Source: Melastoma dodecandrum (taxonomy: Eukaryota > Streptophyta > Magnoliopsida > Myrtales > Melastomataceae). From it: 64,000 bases of DNA. The notes below the pieces were generated by a model. The model was not told the origin of the DNA. It was given only the letters and a program-made list of their open reading frames with translations, and searched no databases. This document shows, one piece after another, positions 47,262 to 57,500 of this stretch. Both the position numbers and the translations under genes were made by a program. The stretch lies in assembly GCA_029817715.1 (NCBI GenBank), contig JARUPY010000434.1, positions 2,232,001 to 2,296,000 of the forward strand, written 5' to 3'. Numbering within the stretch: the first letter of the stretch is position 1; every line of letters begins with the position of its first letter.

Positions 47262-48648
47262 TACATTCATATTGAACTTTCTGGACAACCAAATCACTTT
47301 TCTTGATTTGCGGAACCGACAGTCTATGTCGTATAAATCGTACTCAAGCAAACATTTTAAACAACTAGTCATGATAACCAACTAAGTAGCTGTAAATATT
47401 TTTTGATTATTAGATACAATCATCGTCTGTGTAAATGTACCTGTCTAGTCACACAAACACAAAAGAGGTTAGTAGCGCAAAAATAGACAATAAGATAAAT
47501 TTAAAAGTGGTTTGGCCAACTCAGCCTATGTCCACTCCACCCAACTTGGTAATTTCCACTAGAAAATAGCACGTACAACAACTCCTATACAGATATATAT
47601 ATAGCGGCATGACTCCTCCCATACTTAGACCCATGTTGTAAGGATGAAATTTCTCGACGACAGTTCCATAACATGCACGGTCTCCACGAGACATTGACTA
47701 TGTGGCGAGCCTCATGAGAGCACCTAGCGAGTTCTATGGAAGCAGGCATCGACCCCTGTCCAAGGTTGGAATTTCTCAACGGCGGTCTTTACAATCTGCA
47801 CGATTTCCTCGAGATAGCGACAATGTGGCGAGCCTCACATGAGCGAACAACTCTCCCTATTCCGGATCACATGCACGGCTTCTCCGTGACTAACTATAGG
47901 ACGACCCGCGTGTTAAGGTAAACATGCAAACAAATGTAAACACAAAAAATTTGTCAGCACGAAATAAATTTTTACAGTACATGTACCTTTTTTTCCAACC
48001 AACGTTCTCCTCTTTTTTTGTCTTATACTAATGTTTTTTTTCTTGCAACACAATAGTATCTATAGGCTTTTGGGAGAATGATAAGAGTAAAATCATAGTA
48101 TTTAATTATTAAAAAGTTAAATTAAATCAACTAATTGATTTTATTACGAATCAAAGATATAAACAATCGAATCATAGATTGTCTTGTTGGATTTATTTTA
48201 AAACATTTCCAAAGTTATTTGGATATTTTCCAAACTCTTCTCCAATCAATTCCATTTTTCTAAAATTGATTGTTTTTGTTATCTAAAATTATTTCTTACA
48301 TTTTGTATAACAATCTTATGTTTAATTTTTAATCAATCAAAATTGATTGATGTATGGATGATAAGCATATGTGTTAATAGAAAATTATTCCCCATTAGTT
48401 TTGAATATATTTCAAATAGTGTATTAATTGATTTGGCAATAAAAATCATTCTACTAAATGATTTACATTCATTGCACGTAGATAATATCTTATGATAATT
48501 TCTATTATGATATTTCAAAAATAGAAAAAAAATAGTTTGCCTTATCTATGGAAGTATTTGTCTCCCTCGTTCACTCATAGAAGTGAGCTACAATAGGTTA
48601 TATAAAAAACCATATTAACAGATATATAAGATTCTGATGACAAAATCA
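47262..48648 (-). repeat. 5' LTR of the Copia element
   Basis: Parallel to 42173-43618: TTCATATTGA...TTTCTGGA, AAATCGTACTCAA, TTTGTCTTA.ACTAA and the end GACAAAATCA. It carries the same pair of roughly 118-bp imperfect repeats at 47640-47860. Its low-coordinate end is cut by the deletion that removed gag. Confidence 0.65.
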
Positions 48649-49640
48649 TTGACTAAGCCCAGGGAGTACTTCGTTCCTTTCATTTTTTTATGTTTATCAA
48701 TTACATTGGGACGATACTTAGTCTAAGTATGGGGCTGCTGCAACTTTGTTGCTCTATTTCGCTTGCGTGATGATCTGGTTATTGTGTCTGTCGCTTTGAG
48801 TTTGGATGATCCGTTCAAGTTGTGTTTTGATTTTTTTATATCGATTTTAGATTGGGTCGAGGTATGTCAAATCCCTCGGTGAGACTTGACGATATCTTTA
48901 ATGAGCTAACACTCATTCGAGGATGACTGTCGATGCTTGTGTTCACGACCTATGGAAGAGTCAAAATAGAGCTTAATAAGTTCTGGATCATTTCTAGTTA
49001 AGTTTAGTTTTAAGTCGGTATTTGTTATCTTTATCAGCTTTAATCTATTTCGGGATTAAAAGCGTGTTCTTATTAATGCACTTAGATTGATTGCGATATT
49101 TACTATGAACTATTTTTATTTTCTAGGACTAAAATGGAACCAAGCGTTTTAGTTTAACGAGTCAATTCCTTTTTTGTGTTAATTGAATTCTTGTGGATAT
49201 TTACTTATATCTTGATCTTAATGCGATTAATTAACTAACAATGAATTAATTTGATCGGGAAACCTATTTGGGCGTGGAAAAATTGTTTAGGTTAGGCCGT
49301 TGGTTGAATAGCCCAAGTTAGCGTCATGTTAGAAAACAGAGCTAATTTGTGAGAATGATAGGAATATGTTGGATCACATTAGGTAACCATTTAGGGTTGA
49401 CCCATAATGGGTTCCCACTGGTTAATTGCCTAGGAATAGAGTGATTAGCTTGATAGAGGAAGTACGTCCTTATAGTACTCAGGAGAGTCTTAGTGAGATA
49501 ATCAAACCCTTAGTTAATAACTTAAGAATAATAAATAGAGAAGCGAAGGATTGAGTTGACTAATTCGTTAGGAGAAGTTCTCCATTGATTGAATTATCGT
49601 TTTATCTTTCCGTTTTATTTTCTATTTCATCCTTGTTGGA
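48649..49640 (+). repeat. Outer Athila 3' non-coding DNA and first part of 3' LTR
   Basis: ACATTGGGACGATACTTAGTCTAAG then TATGGGGCTGCTGC matches the nested Athila motif near 32227-32265. LTR homology to 9720-10840 starts at about 48985 (AGTTTTAAGTCGGTATTTGT) and runs to about 49640. The first 110 or so LTR bases, including TGATAACTC, are missing. Confidence 0.8.
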
Positions 49641-49729
49641 TCGTATCGCTTACAATGAGCAGATCTCATCATCTTTGTTGTCCACTGACACTAAGAAAGA
49701 GCGAAAAAGTGACAATTACTAATTCAAAC

Positions 49730-50036
49730 CCCAATTACGAAATCCCTTCTCTCTCCCTTCTCACCTTGGAACGCAACGTTATTATAGAGATAAAGGCGCT
49801 TTCACATCTTCTTAACCTGAAAGGCTGGGGAGAGGAAAGGTTCCTTTTTTTAGGGTACTCCCGAGAACAGATCCAACGGAGACGAGCCGGGGCCTGTAGC
49901 TCAGAGGATTAGAGCACGTGGCTACGAACCACGGTGTCGGGGGTTTGAATCCACCCTCGCCCACAACCGGCCAAAAAGGGGAAGGACCTACTCCTATAGG
50001 GGTAGGAAAATCATGATCGAGATAGCGGACCAAGGC
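49730..50036 (+). other. Plastid DNA insertion (NUPT), rrn5-trnN spacer region
   Basis: Contains a recognisable chloroplast trnR-ACG with its natural plastid flanks. Upstream is ACCTTGGAACGCAACGTTAT; downstream is ACAACCGGCC, then GTAGGAAAATCATGATCG and GATAGCGGACC. This is the inverted-repeat segment between rrn5 and trnN. Substitutions relative to the usual plastid sequence show it is an old transfer. It lies inside the outer Athila 3' LTR, so it arrived after that element inserted. Boundaries are approximate. Confidence 0.85.
49890..49963 (+). pseudogene. trnR-ACG: Plastid-derived trnR-ACG copy
   Basis: 74 bases, starting GGGCCTGTAGCTCAGAGG. The anticodon stem-loop CGTGG-CTACGAA-CCACG is intact, with anticodon ACG at 49924-49926. 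In the T arm the usual GTTCGAATC reads GTTTGAATC and the 3' strand reads CCACC, weakening the stem. A nuclear copy of a plastid tRNA gene is not expected to function in the chloroplast, so it is called a pseudogene. Confidence 0.88.
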
Positions 50037-50690
50037 TTATCAAAGTACAAAGACAATGTTAAAGTTAGAGTAATATAAATCCTCACAAAATGATCCTTAC
50101 AGTGACAAAATGACTTCTCAATGAGTAGCCCATTTCTGATTTACAACAGAGAAATGCTTCAACACTTAATAGCTCAATAGATGATTTCCATATAGCTTTT
50201 GTCTCTTCTAAAGATGAGCCTGTGAGCACACAAGAGACTACCACACAGAGTCACTTAGAACAGAGAGAAGAAAACGAAGGGGTGGTTCCTCACACTACGA
50301 AGTCGGGGTATCCGTCCTACACATAGTTCGGACGTGCACGGTTACCACAATCATGACTCACTACACTGCACACCAGTGCCTAAGGTGAAATTTTCAACTC
50401 TGACGGCTCCCACGCAACCTGTTCAATTGTCCCTCTAAATCAAAAGGTTGAGACTTCTGCACAGCACCCGTGTGCTCCAGATGACCTTTTTCCTCTCCAG
50501 CGGCGTTCCCAACTCCTGCTCTACCATGCAGACATGAGACTTCTGGCGCGCACCCTCAAGTGCGTGTCTAATTATACAAACTCCGTAGGTTCGTGACTTC
50601 CTTGCAAAATGACACAACAGGATCGGCTTCATGCTGATGGATTAGCAACTGGTTACTGTAATCAGAATAGGTATTCACTTAGCTTCCCTT
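50037..50690. other. Unassigned DNA after the plastid insertion
   Basis: No plastid, transposon-protein or RNA signature is recognised. It may be a decayed LTR or host DNA. Confidence 0.3.
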
Positions 50691-51177
50691 AGATGAGTCG
50701 CCAGCCATTCGTTGAATGCACCAAGGACACACACTCCCTCGCAAGATGATCAAGGTAGATCACATGAATCGAAATCGCTACCAACTCTAGATACTTCGAC
50801 TCGAGGCAAATTGAGGAGGAGTTACCTTCTTCACAACCGTCTGATTGATCGAGTTCATAAACCAATAGGCTACCAGCATCCCTCAAATGAATGTAAAGCG
50901 AGTTGGCCATGTCGAGATCGAATCAATAGGAGCGATCGAGATGTGGACTATCTTGACGGTATTGAAGAGGTCGAGTTGAATCTTCAACTCGAGAAGACAG
51001 GAATTCACCTCGAGATCAAGAAGACATCGTCAACTCGAGAAGAAAACAGATCATCTCGAGATCTAGAGTACAAGGACCATCTCGAGAATAGGAGGATAAT
51101 GTATGTCCCGAGGTCAGCTTCCATTCGCTGAAAGGAAGTCGAGTTCCAAGAACTCGAGAGCGCTCAAAGTCGAGATA
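50691..51177. repeat. CTCGAG-rich stretch
   Basis: Six exact CTCGAG sites fall within about 170 bases (about 50986-51155), with many TCGAGA/TCGAGT variants around them. A 139-codon open frame (50712-51128) rich in Glu, Arg and Leu covers it, but I recognise no domain. Similar CTCGAG-rich DNA occurs in the adjacent gypsy gag and at 63120-63450. Confidence 0.45.
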
Positions 51178-51640
51178 TGTTGGCGGACGGCCTAACCGAC
51201 GTCAGGCCCAGTTTCTTTAGTTTATATCTTTTTGGACTTTGTTTTAATTATTGTTTGGTTTTTCTATTTGTGATGGGGAGTTAGGGTTAGCCCACTTTTG
51301 GTCCTCTATAAACAGGACTCTTGTGTTTTAGAACCTTTAGAACCTTTTGATTATTTTATCCAATTTTGGCAGCCGTTAAGTTCTTGCATGAACTTTCCGC
51401 AACTTCTCTTATTGTTTGGTGGATTCCAGGTGTGGCGAGACTTTATTTGGGTGTGCACATAACCGATGGTGTTTCTGTATCCAGTTGTGTGGCATTCAAC
51501 CCTCGTGGCAGTTCCTGTGGTGCTTGGGATGTATCCGTGGCAGTCCGAGTCCTATCCCTTTCATTAATTTCGGTTTGTTCGTTCGTTCCTTTTTATCGTT
51601 GTCGTTGTCATTCTCGTTTCCACGGCTGGTAGCGCATCAT
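51178..51640 (+). repeat. LTR of the truncated gypsy element
   Basis: TG start, TATA-like TCTATAAAC at about 51303-51311, and an end near GGTAGCGCATCA. Boundaries are inferred without a second copy. Confidence 0.5.
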
Positions 51641-51712
51641 CACATCCCTTGACACTCTCACACACAGATGTGAGAGGTAGAAACCAAAAGATCACTAAGC
51701 ACGGTTGATGTA

Positions 51713-53360
51713 ATGGCGAATACATTCCGGCGTGGGATGACTTTGGAGGAGAAAATTGTGGATTTGAAGTATGTGTTGCGCGTCGCTCAACTTGAACAGC
51801 GTAATGAGGATGTTCGATGTCAACTTCAAGATTTGAGGACCGATGGAGTGTCACCATTAAGCAAATGTCGATACTTTTATGGAAGCCAAACGTCCCTACC
51901 AGTCGATTCTGCATTCAAGTGTTTCGAGAACCTCTGTTTAACTATCCAATCGAAGAAGATGCAGACCTCCTTTGACAGAACACTCATTATGTTGACAGGC
52001 GCCTAGATGGTATGTTTTTCAATCCTCTTTTCACTTTCGAGAGTGACGAAAAAGAGTGACCCTGGAGTGGAAAGGTTCGAGAAGAGTTATCATCCATCCT
52101 AGAATATCTTTGCCAAGAAGAGATAGCTCAAGAAGTGACTATTCATAATCAAGAAGTTGAGGCTTATCACGATAACGGAGAAAACTTCAAAGATTATACA
52201 GGTTCGAATTGGTACTCTGAAGATATTGAGGAGTCAGAGGAAGTGACTCGAGAAGAACTAATACTTGAATTTCCAGTAGAATGTCACCGACAGGTTAAGT
52301 GTCCGACGATAGTGTCTTTCGCTGAACAAGCTAATTTCGAGTTGTTGCAGATTGGTGAAAACCCCTTTATCGAGTTTCCCAATTTCATCAGAGCATTGGA
52401 GGTTAGAAGGAATTGGAGTACACTTGCTGAAGGGAGACCTTAGTACAATTGTAAAGTCGTTTATAGTCGAGAGGCGAGCGGAGTCACTTGAGTCGACCTA
52501 TGTCGATTCATCTCGAGATGGCTGTTTAATATTAAACCTCAAGCTGGGAAGGATTGGTTCTACCTACGAACGAGAGGAGTTAAACTCGAGAAATTTGTTG
52601 ATCGAGGCAAATGTCACATTGCTTACAAACGATTGAAAGAACGAGAAGGAAGTTGGTCGACGATACGTACTAGAGTAGGGATACAAAATCGAGCGCAAAC
52701 TCAGTCAAGTAGAGTCTTTCATCACGCGATGTTGTCCAACAGTAGACTGGATAGCGAAGAAGAGGATAATGTGATCATGGAATGATTTGAGGGAGAAGAA
52801 AATCCTTTTGTGGAAGGATATGGCGACGAGGAGATTCCTAGAAGGAAAACTCGAGAACGTCACCCTGCACGTCCGTTAATCTGGTAGTGGACATTCTTGA
52901 ATTCGAGGGGGAATTAGATCCCGAGGAGTTTCTCTATTGGTTGTATGCCATCGAGAGAGTATTCGAGTATGGGGAGATTCCGAAGTATCGAAAAGTCAAG
53001 ATGGTAACCACTCGACTACGCTAGTACGCGGGTTTATGGTGGGAGAACCTAAACCAACAGCGTTATCGAGAAGGAAAGGAGAAGATTCGCTCATGGGATA
53101 AATGAAAAGCGAGATGAAGAAACGATTCCTACCCGAGCTTTATCGACAAGATTTATTTCTTCGATTGAACACTCTGCATCAGCAGTCCTCGAGTGTTTCT
53201 GAGTATACTCGAGAGTTCGAGCAGTTGAAGCTACATTGTGATATCACCGAGCCCTTGGAGGAGACGATCGCTTGATATATCAGGGGACTAAAGGAGGTCG
53301 AGTTACAATATTACTAGAGTTTTGAATTCGGGTGTAATCTCGCACATGATGTCGAGAAGC
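51713..53360 (+). pseudogene. Ty3/gypsy gag (broken)
   Basis: An initial open frame (MANTFRRGMTLEEKIVDLKY) is followed by frameshifted pieces. From about 52880 the capsid domain is clear: DILEFEGELDPEEFLYWLYA, ERVFEYGEIPKYRKVKMVT, YAGLWWENLNQQRYREGKEK, then further frames to about 53340. This is the retrotransposon gag (PF03732-type) signature of Ty3 elements. At least four frameshifts or stops are present. Confidence 0.78.
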
Positions 53361-53954
53361 GTAACAAGACAAAATATAACATAAATAGAATTATATTATT
53401 TAGACATCTCGAATTATATTATGAATTAATTCAAAATATAACATAAATAGAAAATATTTATTTGCATATATTCAGTGGACAAGCGTAACAAGACAGTAGT
53501 AGCTTAGTGTAAAGTAGCAACGAATAGCTCACACTAGTTATGGCTCAGCAACACTTTGTTCAAGATTATTACTAAAGATTTCCTCTTTTTAATGAATGAA
53601 ACTAATCAAAAGGGTTTTGATTAATTTCCATAATTAGAAGCTTTATTAGCAGAATTATGGTAAAATATATTCTAAATTAAATTATAGTATTTAGGACATC
53701 GAGATAATGACTAAAGCTTCAAATTAATATGGTCAATTCAAAATATGAATTAATTTCAATATTTTATTCTGGAAAATTAATTATTTCTACGTTTATAAAA
53801 GGCAGACAAAGTATTACATGGACACCTTACTGTAACGCATTATCACATTTCTCAAGCTCATCATCAAAGACAAGCGAAGTGTTATAGCTAACACAGTGCT
53901 ATGATTTTATAATAAAGCTTATCAAGCTCATTATTAAAAACAAAGTTAACAATC
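53361..53954. other. AT-rich unassigned DNA with short direct repeats
   Basis: AAAATATAACATAAATAGAA occurs twice (about 53372 and 53432), and AAGCGTAACAAGACA occurs twice (about 53356 and 53483). No coding content. It may be a decayed LTR. Confidence 0.4.
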
Positions 53955-54058
53955 TCATTTCATCTTTGTTGACTTGACCACGCTTAAGTTAATCATGTAA
54001 CCGGTAGGAAAAAATCTCTAGCGATCCTTTATTTTGCCGCATTCGACAAACGTGATCA
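53955..54058 (+). repeat. Outer Athila 3' LTR, terminal piece
   Basis: TTCATCTTTGTTGACTTGACC through ATTCGACAAACGTGATCA matches the last part of the 5' LTR (10845-10999). It completes the LTR interrupted at about 49640, with about 20 bases overlapping between the two pieces. Confidence 0.8.
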
Positions 54059-54063
54059 TTAAC
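54059..54063. other. Target-site duplication of the outer Athila element, right
   Basis: TTAAC directly follows the LTR end GTGATCA and is identical to 9601-9605. Confidence 0.8.
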
Positions 54064-54116
54064 AATATATATAAGATAATCTGGTTGATCAATATATATA
54101 AGATAACTCGGTTGAT
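54063..54116 (+). repeat. 27-bp tandem repeat, two copies
   Basis: CAATATATATAAGATAA then (TCT/CTC)GGTTGAT, directly repeated, starting at the outer Athila target duplication and about 0.5 kb upstream of RPC5. Confidence 0.75.
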
Positions 54117-54365
54117 GTTTTAAGTGTATTTTTCCTGTTTTTTTTTTCTTATATGAATTGTATTGTTGGAAAATAAGATATTTATTGGTATACCGTACAG
54201 TTTCAAAAGACGACTTAGCTTAAAACTCATAAGAAGATGCAGGTTAAAACGACGATTTAAGGTGATTTAGTAAAATGTTTTTTCAAAGAATGGAAATAAT
54301 GTTGAAGTTTGAGATAACTACTTTAATTAAAAATCATGGTCTCAAACAACTATAGTCATCGGAAC

Positions 54366-54597
54366 AACCCTAAATCGCATTACAATTGACGTCTTTGGCT
54401 AAACCGATGTCCGACACAAGGATTTATTTGTTATTTTAATTTCGTAAGAAAATTTTTTAAATTGAAACCACATTTCTTAAAATCACGCGCATATATATTC
54501 AGAGAGAGAGTATAGGACGACACTCAATTGGTTGCCAGCGGCAAAACCCTCCTTTCCCTTCTCTCAAAATCTCTGCAGCACCGTCCGGTGAACGCAA
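54366..54597 (+). promoter_or_regulatory. Likely RPC5 promoter and 5' leader
   Basis: A TATA-like ATATATATTC (54491-54500) followed by a GA repeat (54501-54510) lies about 100 bases before the start codon. Telo-box-like AACCCTAAA (54366-54374) and AAACCCT (54544-54550) are present. Telo boxes are known upstream of plant ribosome and translation genes. Their role here is inference. Confidence 0.4.
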
Positions 54598-57500
54598 ATG
54601 GACTTGGACGACCTCGAGGACCTCGCCCCCGCCCCTCGTCCACCGCCTCATTCCCGTCCCAGCAAGTTCGCCCCAAAGTCTGCCCTCAAGAACCTTCCGA
54701 AACCTAAAACCCAACCTCTTCCCGAACTTTCCGAACCCGAACCCCCACCACATCTGGAAGCATCCGGAGCCGACGACGGTTCTAGAGCGGCGAAGCGAGA
54801 AAACGGTCTTGACGATAGTCCGACAACGTCGATGTTGGTGCTTGATTCCTTGACGAAGGTCGAGCCTGCCATTGGTGAGGTGGAGATGGAGTTGGATTGC
54901 CGAATCGACGAGACAAAGGCAGATGTAATGGAGGAAGAGCAAGCAGGAGCATATGGCGGCCGTCAAGATGAGGTTGTTCGAGAAATTGACGTGTTCTTTA
55001 ATCCTTCCCTTGACGATTGCGGAAAAACTCAGGTGCGGAGGGGTTTGATGTTTGCTTTTGGTAGTCGGAGTAGATTTCCGTGCTTGTTTTGGTCAATAAT
55101 TGGGTACTCTGATATGGTTTCTGTTGTAGCGGTTGATTTCTTTACGTTCTTTTTAATGCGAGGTGTTTCAATGTTCTGATTTCAGTTGTACGTTATGCAA
55201 TATCCGCTCAGGCCATGGTGGCGTCCTTATGACATGGACGAGCGCTGTCAGGAGGTCAGTAATTAGGAATTGCGGTTGATCTTTCAAATAATGTTAAGAT
55301 CTTTTCCTTCATTTGCTATTTTCAGTTCATGCTTTACTCATCCATTAGAATGCTACGAATGGAAAATTTGTAATAACGGCAAGGTACCTAGTGGGACAAT
55401 GGCCTGAGTGATGTTGTCTTGATCTTGAGTTTGGTTGTTTGGATTTTTGTAGGTTAGAGTGAAACCTTCAAGTTCAGAAGTTGAGATTGATTTGTCCATT
55501 GACACAGACTCGAAGAATTACAACAATGAATGTGAAGGAAAGCTGATGATGGTGAAGCAGGTTCGGATCTTATCAATGGTTTCTTGGATTTGGCACTAAG
55601 TTTATAAGCTTGTTGTGCAATATATCTTAAAGCTGGGCATTCGACTGTTATTTTATCTGGATGTAGAGTGTTATACTTTCACTTGTCCCTTTGGGAGATT
55701 ACTTGCCCTTTTCTATGATAGCATCCATACTTTGTATGGTTCTATTTTTGGATTTGTTTAACACTTTATCTCTTCATTTTGGAATTTATGCTGGTTGTCT
55801 ATGTTTTGTTTGGACTTGATTTATGGCATGACACTTGGATTCTTCTAGACCCTGTCGTCTTCCTGGAAGCCACCACTTGCCACTGGATATGCAGTTGGCA
55901 TTCTTATGGAGAATAAGGTATTTGCTGATTATTATAAGTACCTTTATCATGCCTTTTTTTACCTTCATTTGATGCAAATTACGGTTAAAACAATATGAAT
56001 CACTACACAGTGATTCAGATTATTAGAAGACAGAGAGATGCACTAGGAAAGCACAACAGTTATGTGATGTCCCATTTCGTTGGTAGGGTAGGGTAGTTAG
56101 TATTACGTTGGACACTAATGTACGGTTTCATTTCCGTGAGAAGATGTTTTTCCTTAGAATAATGCAGTTCACAACATCCGCTTGAAAAGGGATTTTGACA
56201 GATTTTAAATCGTCCTTTTACATTTGGGGCAGCTGGGTTCTGGGATTCAAATTTAAATGAATAATACAATAAATATCAGATGACTTGTTGATATCTACCA
56301 GAAACAAAAATGTTGAATCAATTTGATGGGCAATTTATTGGAATAACTCCTATCTAAAATTTTAGATGTCTTATTTCATTTTCTAAAATTATCTGCTTGC
56401 TTTTGCATCTTATAAGCTTCTACAATACAAGAAAATCTTATTGCTGCTGCTTCAGTTGCTGCTGTTGCTTTTTAATCTGGAAAGTTTGTTTCTGTCTTGG
56501 AAACTGGTGCGCAATCATATGCTTTCATGTTGCAGCTCTATTTGAACCCGCTAGATGCAGTGGTGCAGCTTCGACCATCAATGGGACACTTGAACCTGGA
56601 TGGATCAAATAGGAAAAACAATGTTCTGGCCCACAAAGAGGTAGATATGAGAGTAACAGACTCCATTGAAGAAAAGGTTGGGGGATCATCAAAAAACGAG
56701 GTTGTATTCTTTGTGTCGTATAGAAAGAAAAGTTCCTCTCTCAATCTATAAATTTCTCCATGCATTTGGCGTGTTTCTTGAGATGTATAATCATATAATT
56801 ACTGTAGCATTTCCCTAAATTCGTGCAAAACAATTGGTTTCTCCTGAAAGGTTATTAAGACAATAATACAGGGCGGATGGAATATCGATGCAAGTTTATT
56901 AACTAAGTAATGCTAGTATTATAACTTTGACGAAAGGCATGGACAAAGCCATGCGGAAGCTGTCCCCTATATTTCACACAAGTTGTGATTCTTGTGAAGT
57001 AGGCCATGTCTTCACGAAGTTAGAAGAGTTTTAGATAATTATAAGATTTAAATGCTAATAACCTGATATCGATGTGAATTTTAACTGCTCTAGTCTCCCT
57101 TATCGATAAAATATCACATAAGTGGAAGTGACAGGTTCAATGCACAGAAACGGCCTCTTTGCATTGCAAAATTGTGGTTGCTATCCTTCCTGATCTTACA
57201 TGTCAAGGAGTGTTTTATGTGGTGTTTGCAATGTTTTTTTTCTTGCTCCATTTCTTGATAAAAGCTTAAGTAAACCATTTTGTTTTTTTTTTTATAAGTA
57301 TATAGTTCATTTGAAAGAAAATGGGGTCGGGAAGAAAAATGGTAGATCATATGGGCTTGTGGATTGCGTCGATGGACATTGTTTTGGCCTTTGTGCAATA
57401 CATTGGTAGCGATGTGTTTGCATAAGTTTAGACAGAACATGCATTGAACCAAAGGACGCATCTCTTCTTATTGTGTAGAAGTACCCGTGGGGCAGATCCT

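Larger units (their letters stand above)
42173..48648 (-). mobile_element. Decayed Copia element nested in the outer Athila
   Basis: Related LTRs lie at 42173-43618 and about 47262-48648, with Copia-order pol on the - strand between them: GAG-pre-integrase, integrase, reverse transcriptase, RNase H. Gag and the primer-binding site are deleted between the pol start and the high-coordinate LTR. The outer Athila 3' non-coding sequence resumes at 48649. No clean target duplication was found. Coding parts carry many stops, so this is an old insertion. Confidence 0.8.
51178..53360 (+). mobile_element. Truncated Ty3/gypsy element (LTR plus gag)
   Basis: An LTR-like block starts TGTTGGCGGACGGCC (51178) with a CTCTATAAACAGGAC promoter box near 51303 and runs to about 51640. 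It is followed by gag remnants on the + strand. Pol and a second LTR are absent, so the element is truncated at about 53360. Confidence 0.65.
9606..54058 (+). mobile_element. Outer Athila-type Ty3/gypsy element, expanded by nested insertions
   Basis: The parts, in + orientation order, are: 5' LTR (9606-10999), gag (11000-11974), gag C-terminus and protease (28506-29775), a deleted pol remnant ending in integrase (40810-41760), 3' non-coding DNA (to 42172 and from 48649), and the 3' LTR in two pieces (about 48985-49640 and 53955-54058). Each part matches the better-kept - strand Athila at 29776-40809. The two outermost ends carry the same 5-bp flank TTAAC. I infer one insertion event, later split by the array, a SIRE-like element, a second Athila, a Copia element and a mixed block in the 3' LTR. 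All genes are dead. Confidence 0.8.

Noticed and set aside
49890..49963. Functional nuclear tRNA-Arg gene
   Set aside because: Sequence and both flanks are plastid, and the T arm has substitutions that weaken pairing, so it is an organelle-derived relic.
50712..51131. 139-codon frame as a host gene
   Set aside because: Low-complexity Glu/Arg composition comes from CTCGAG repeats; no homology is recognised and no promoter or splice context is seen.
54499..54966. 155-codon - strand frame opposite RPC5 exon 1
   Set aside because: It is the antisense of the GC-rich RPC5 first exon, which has clear sense-strand continuity across splices.
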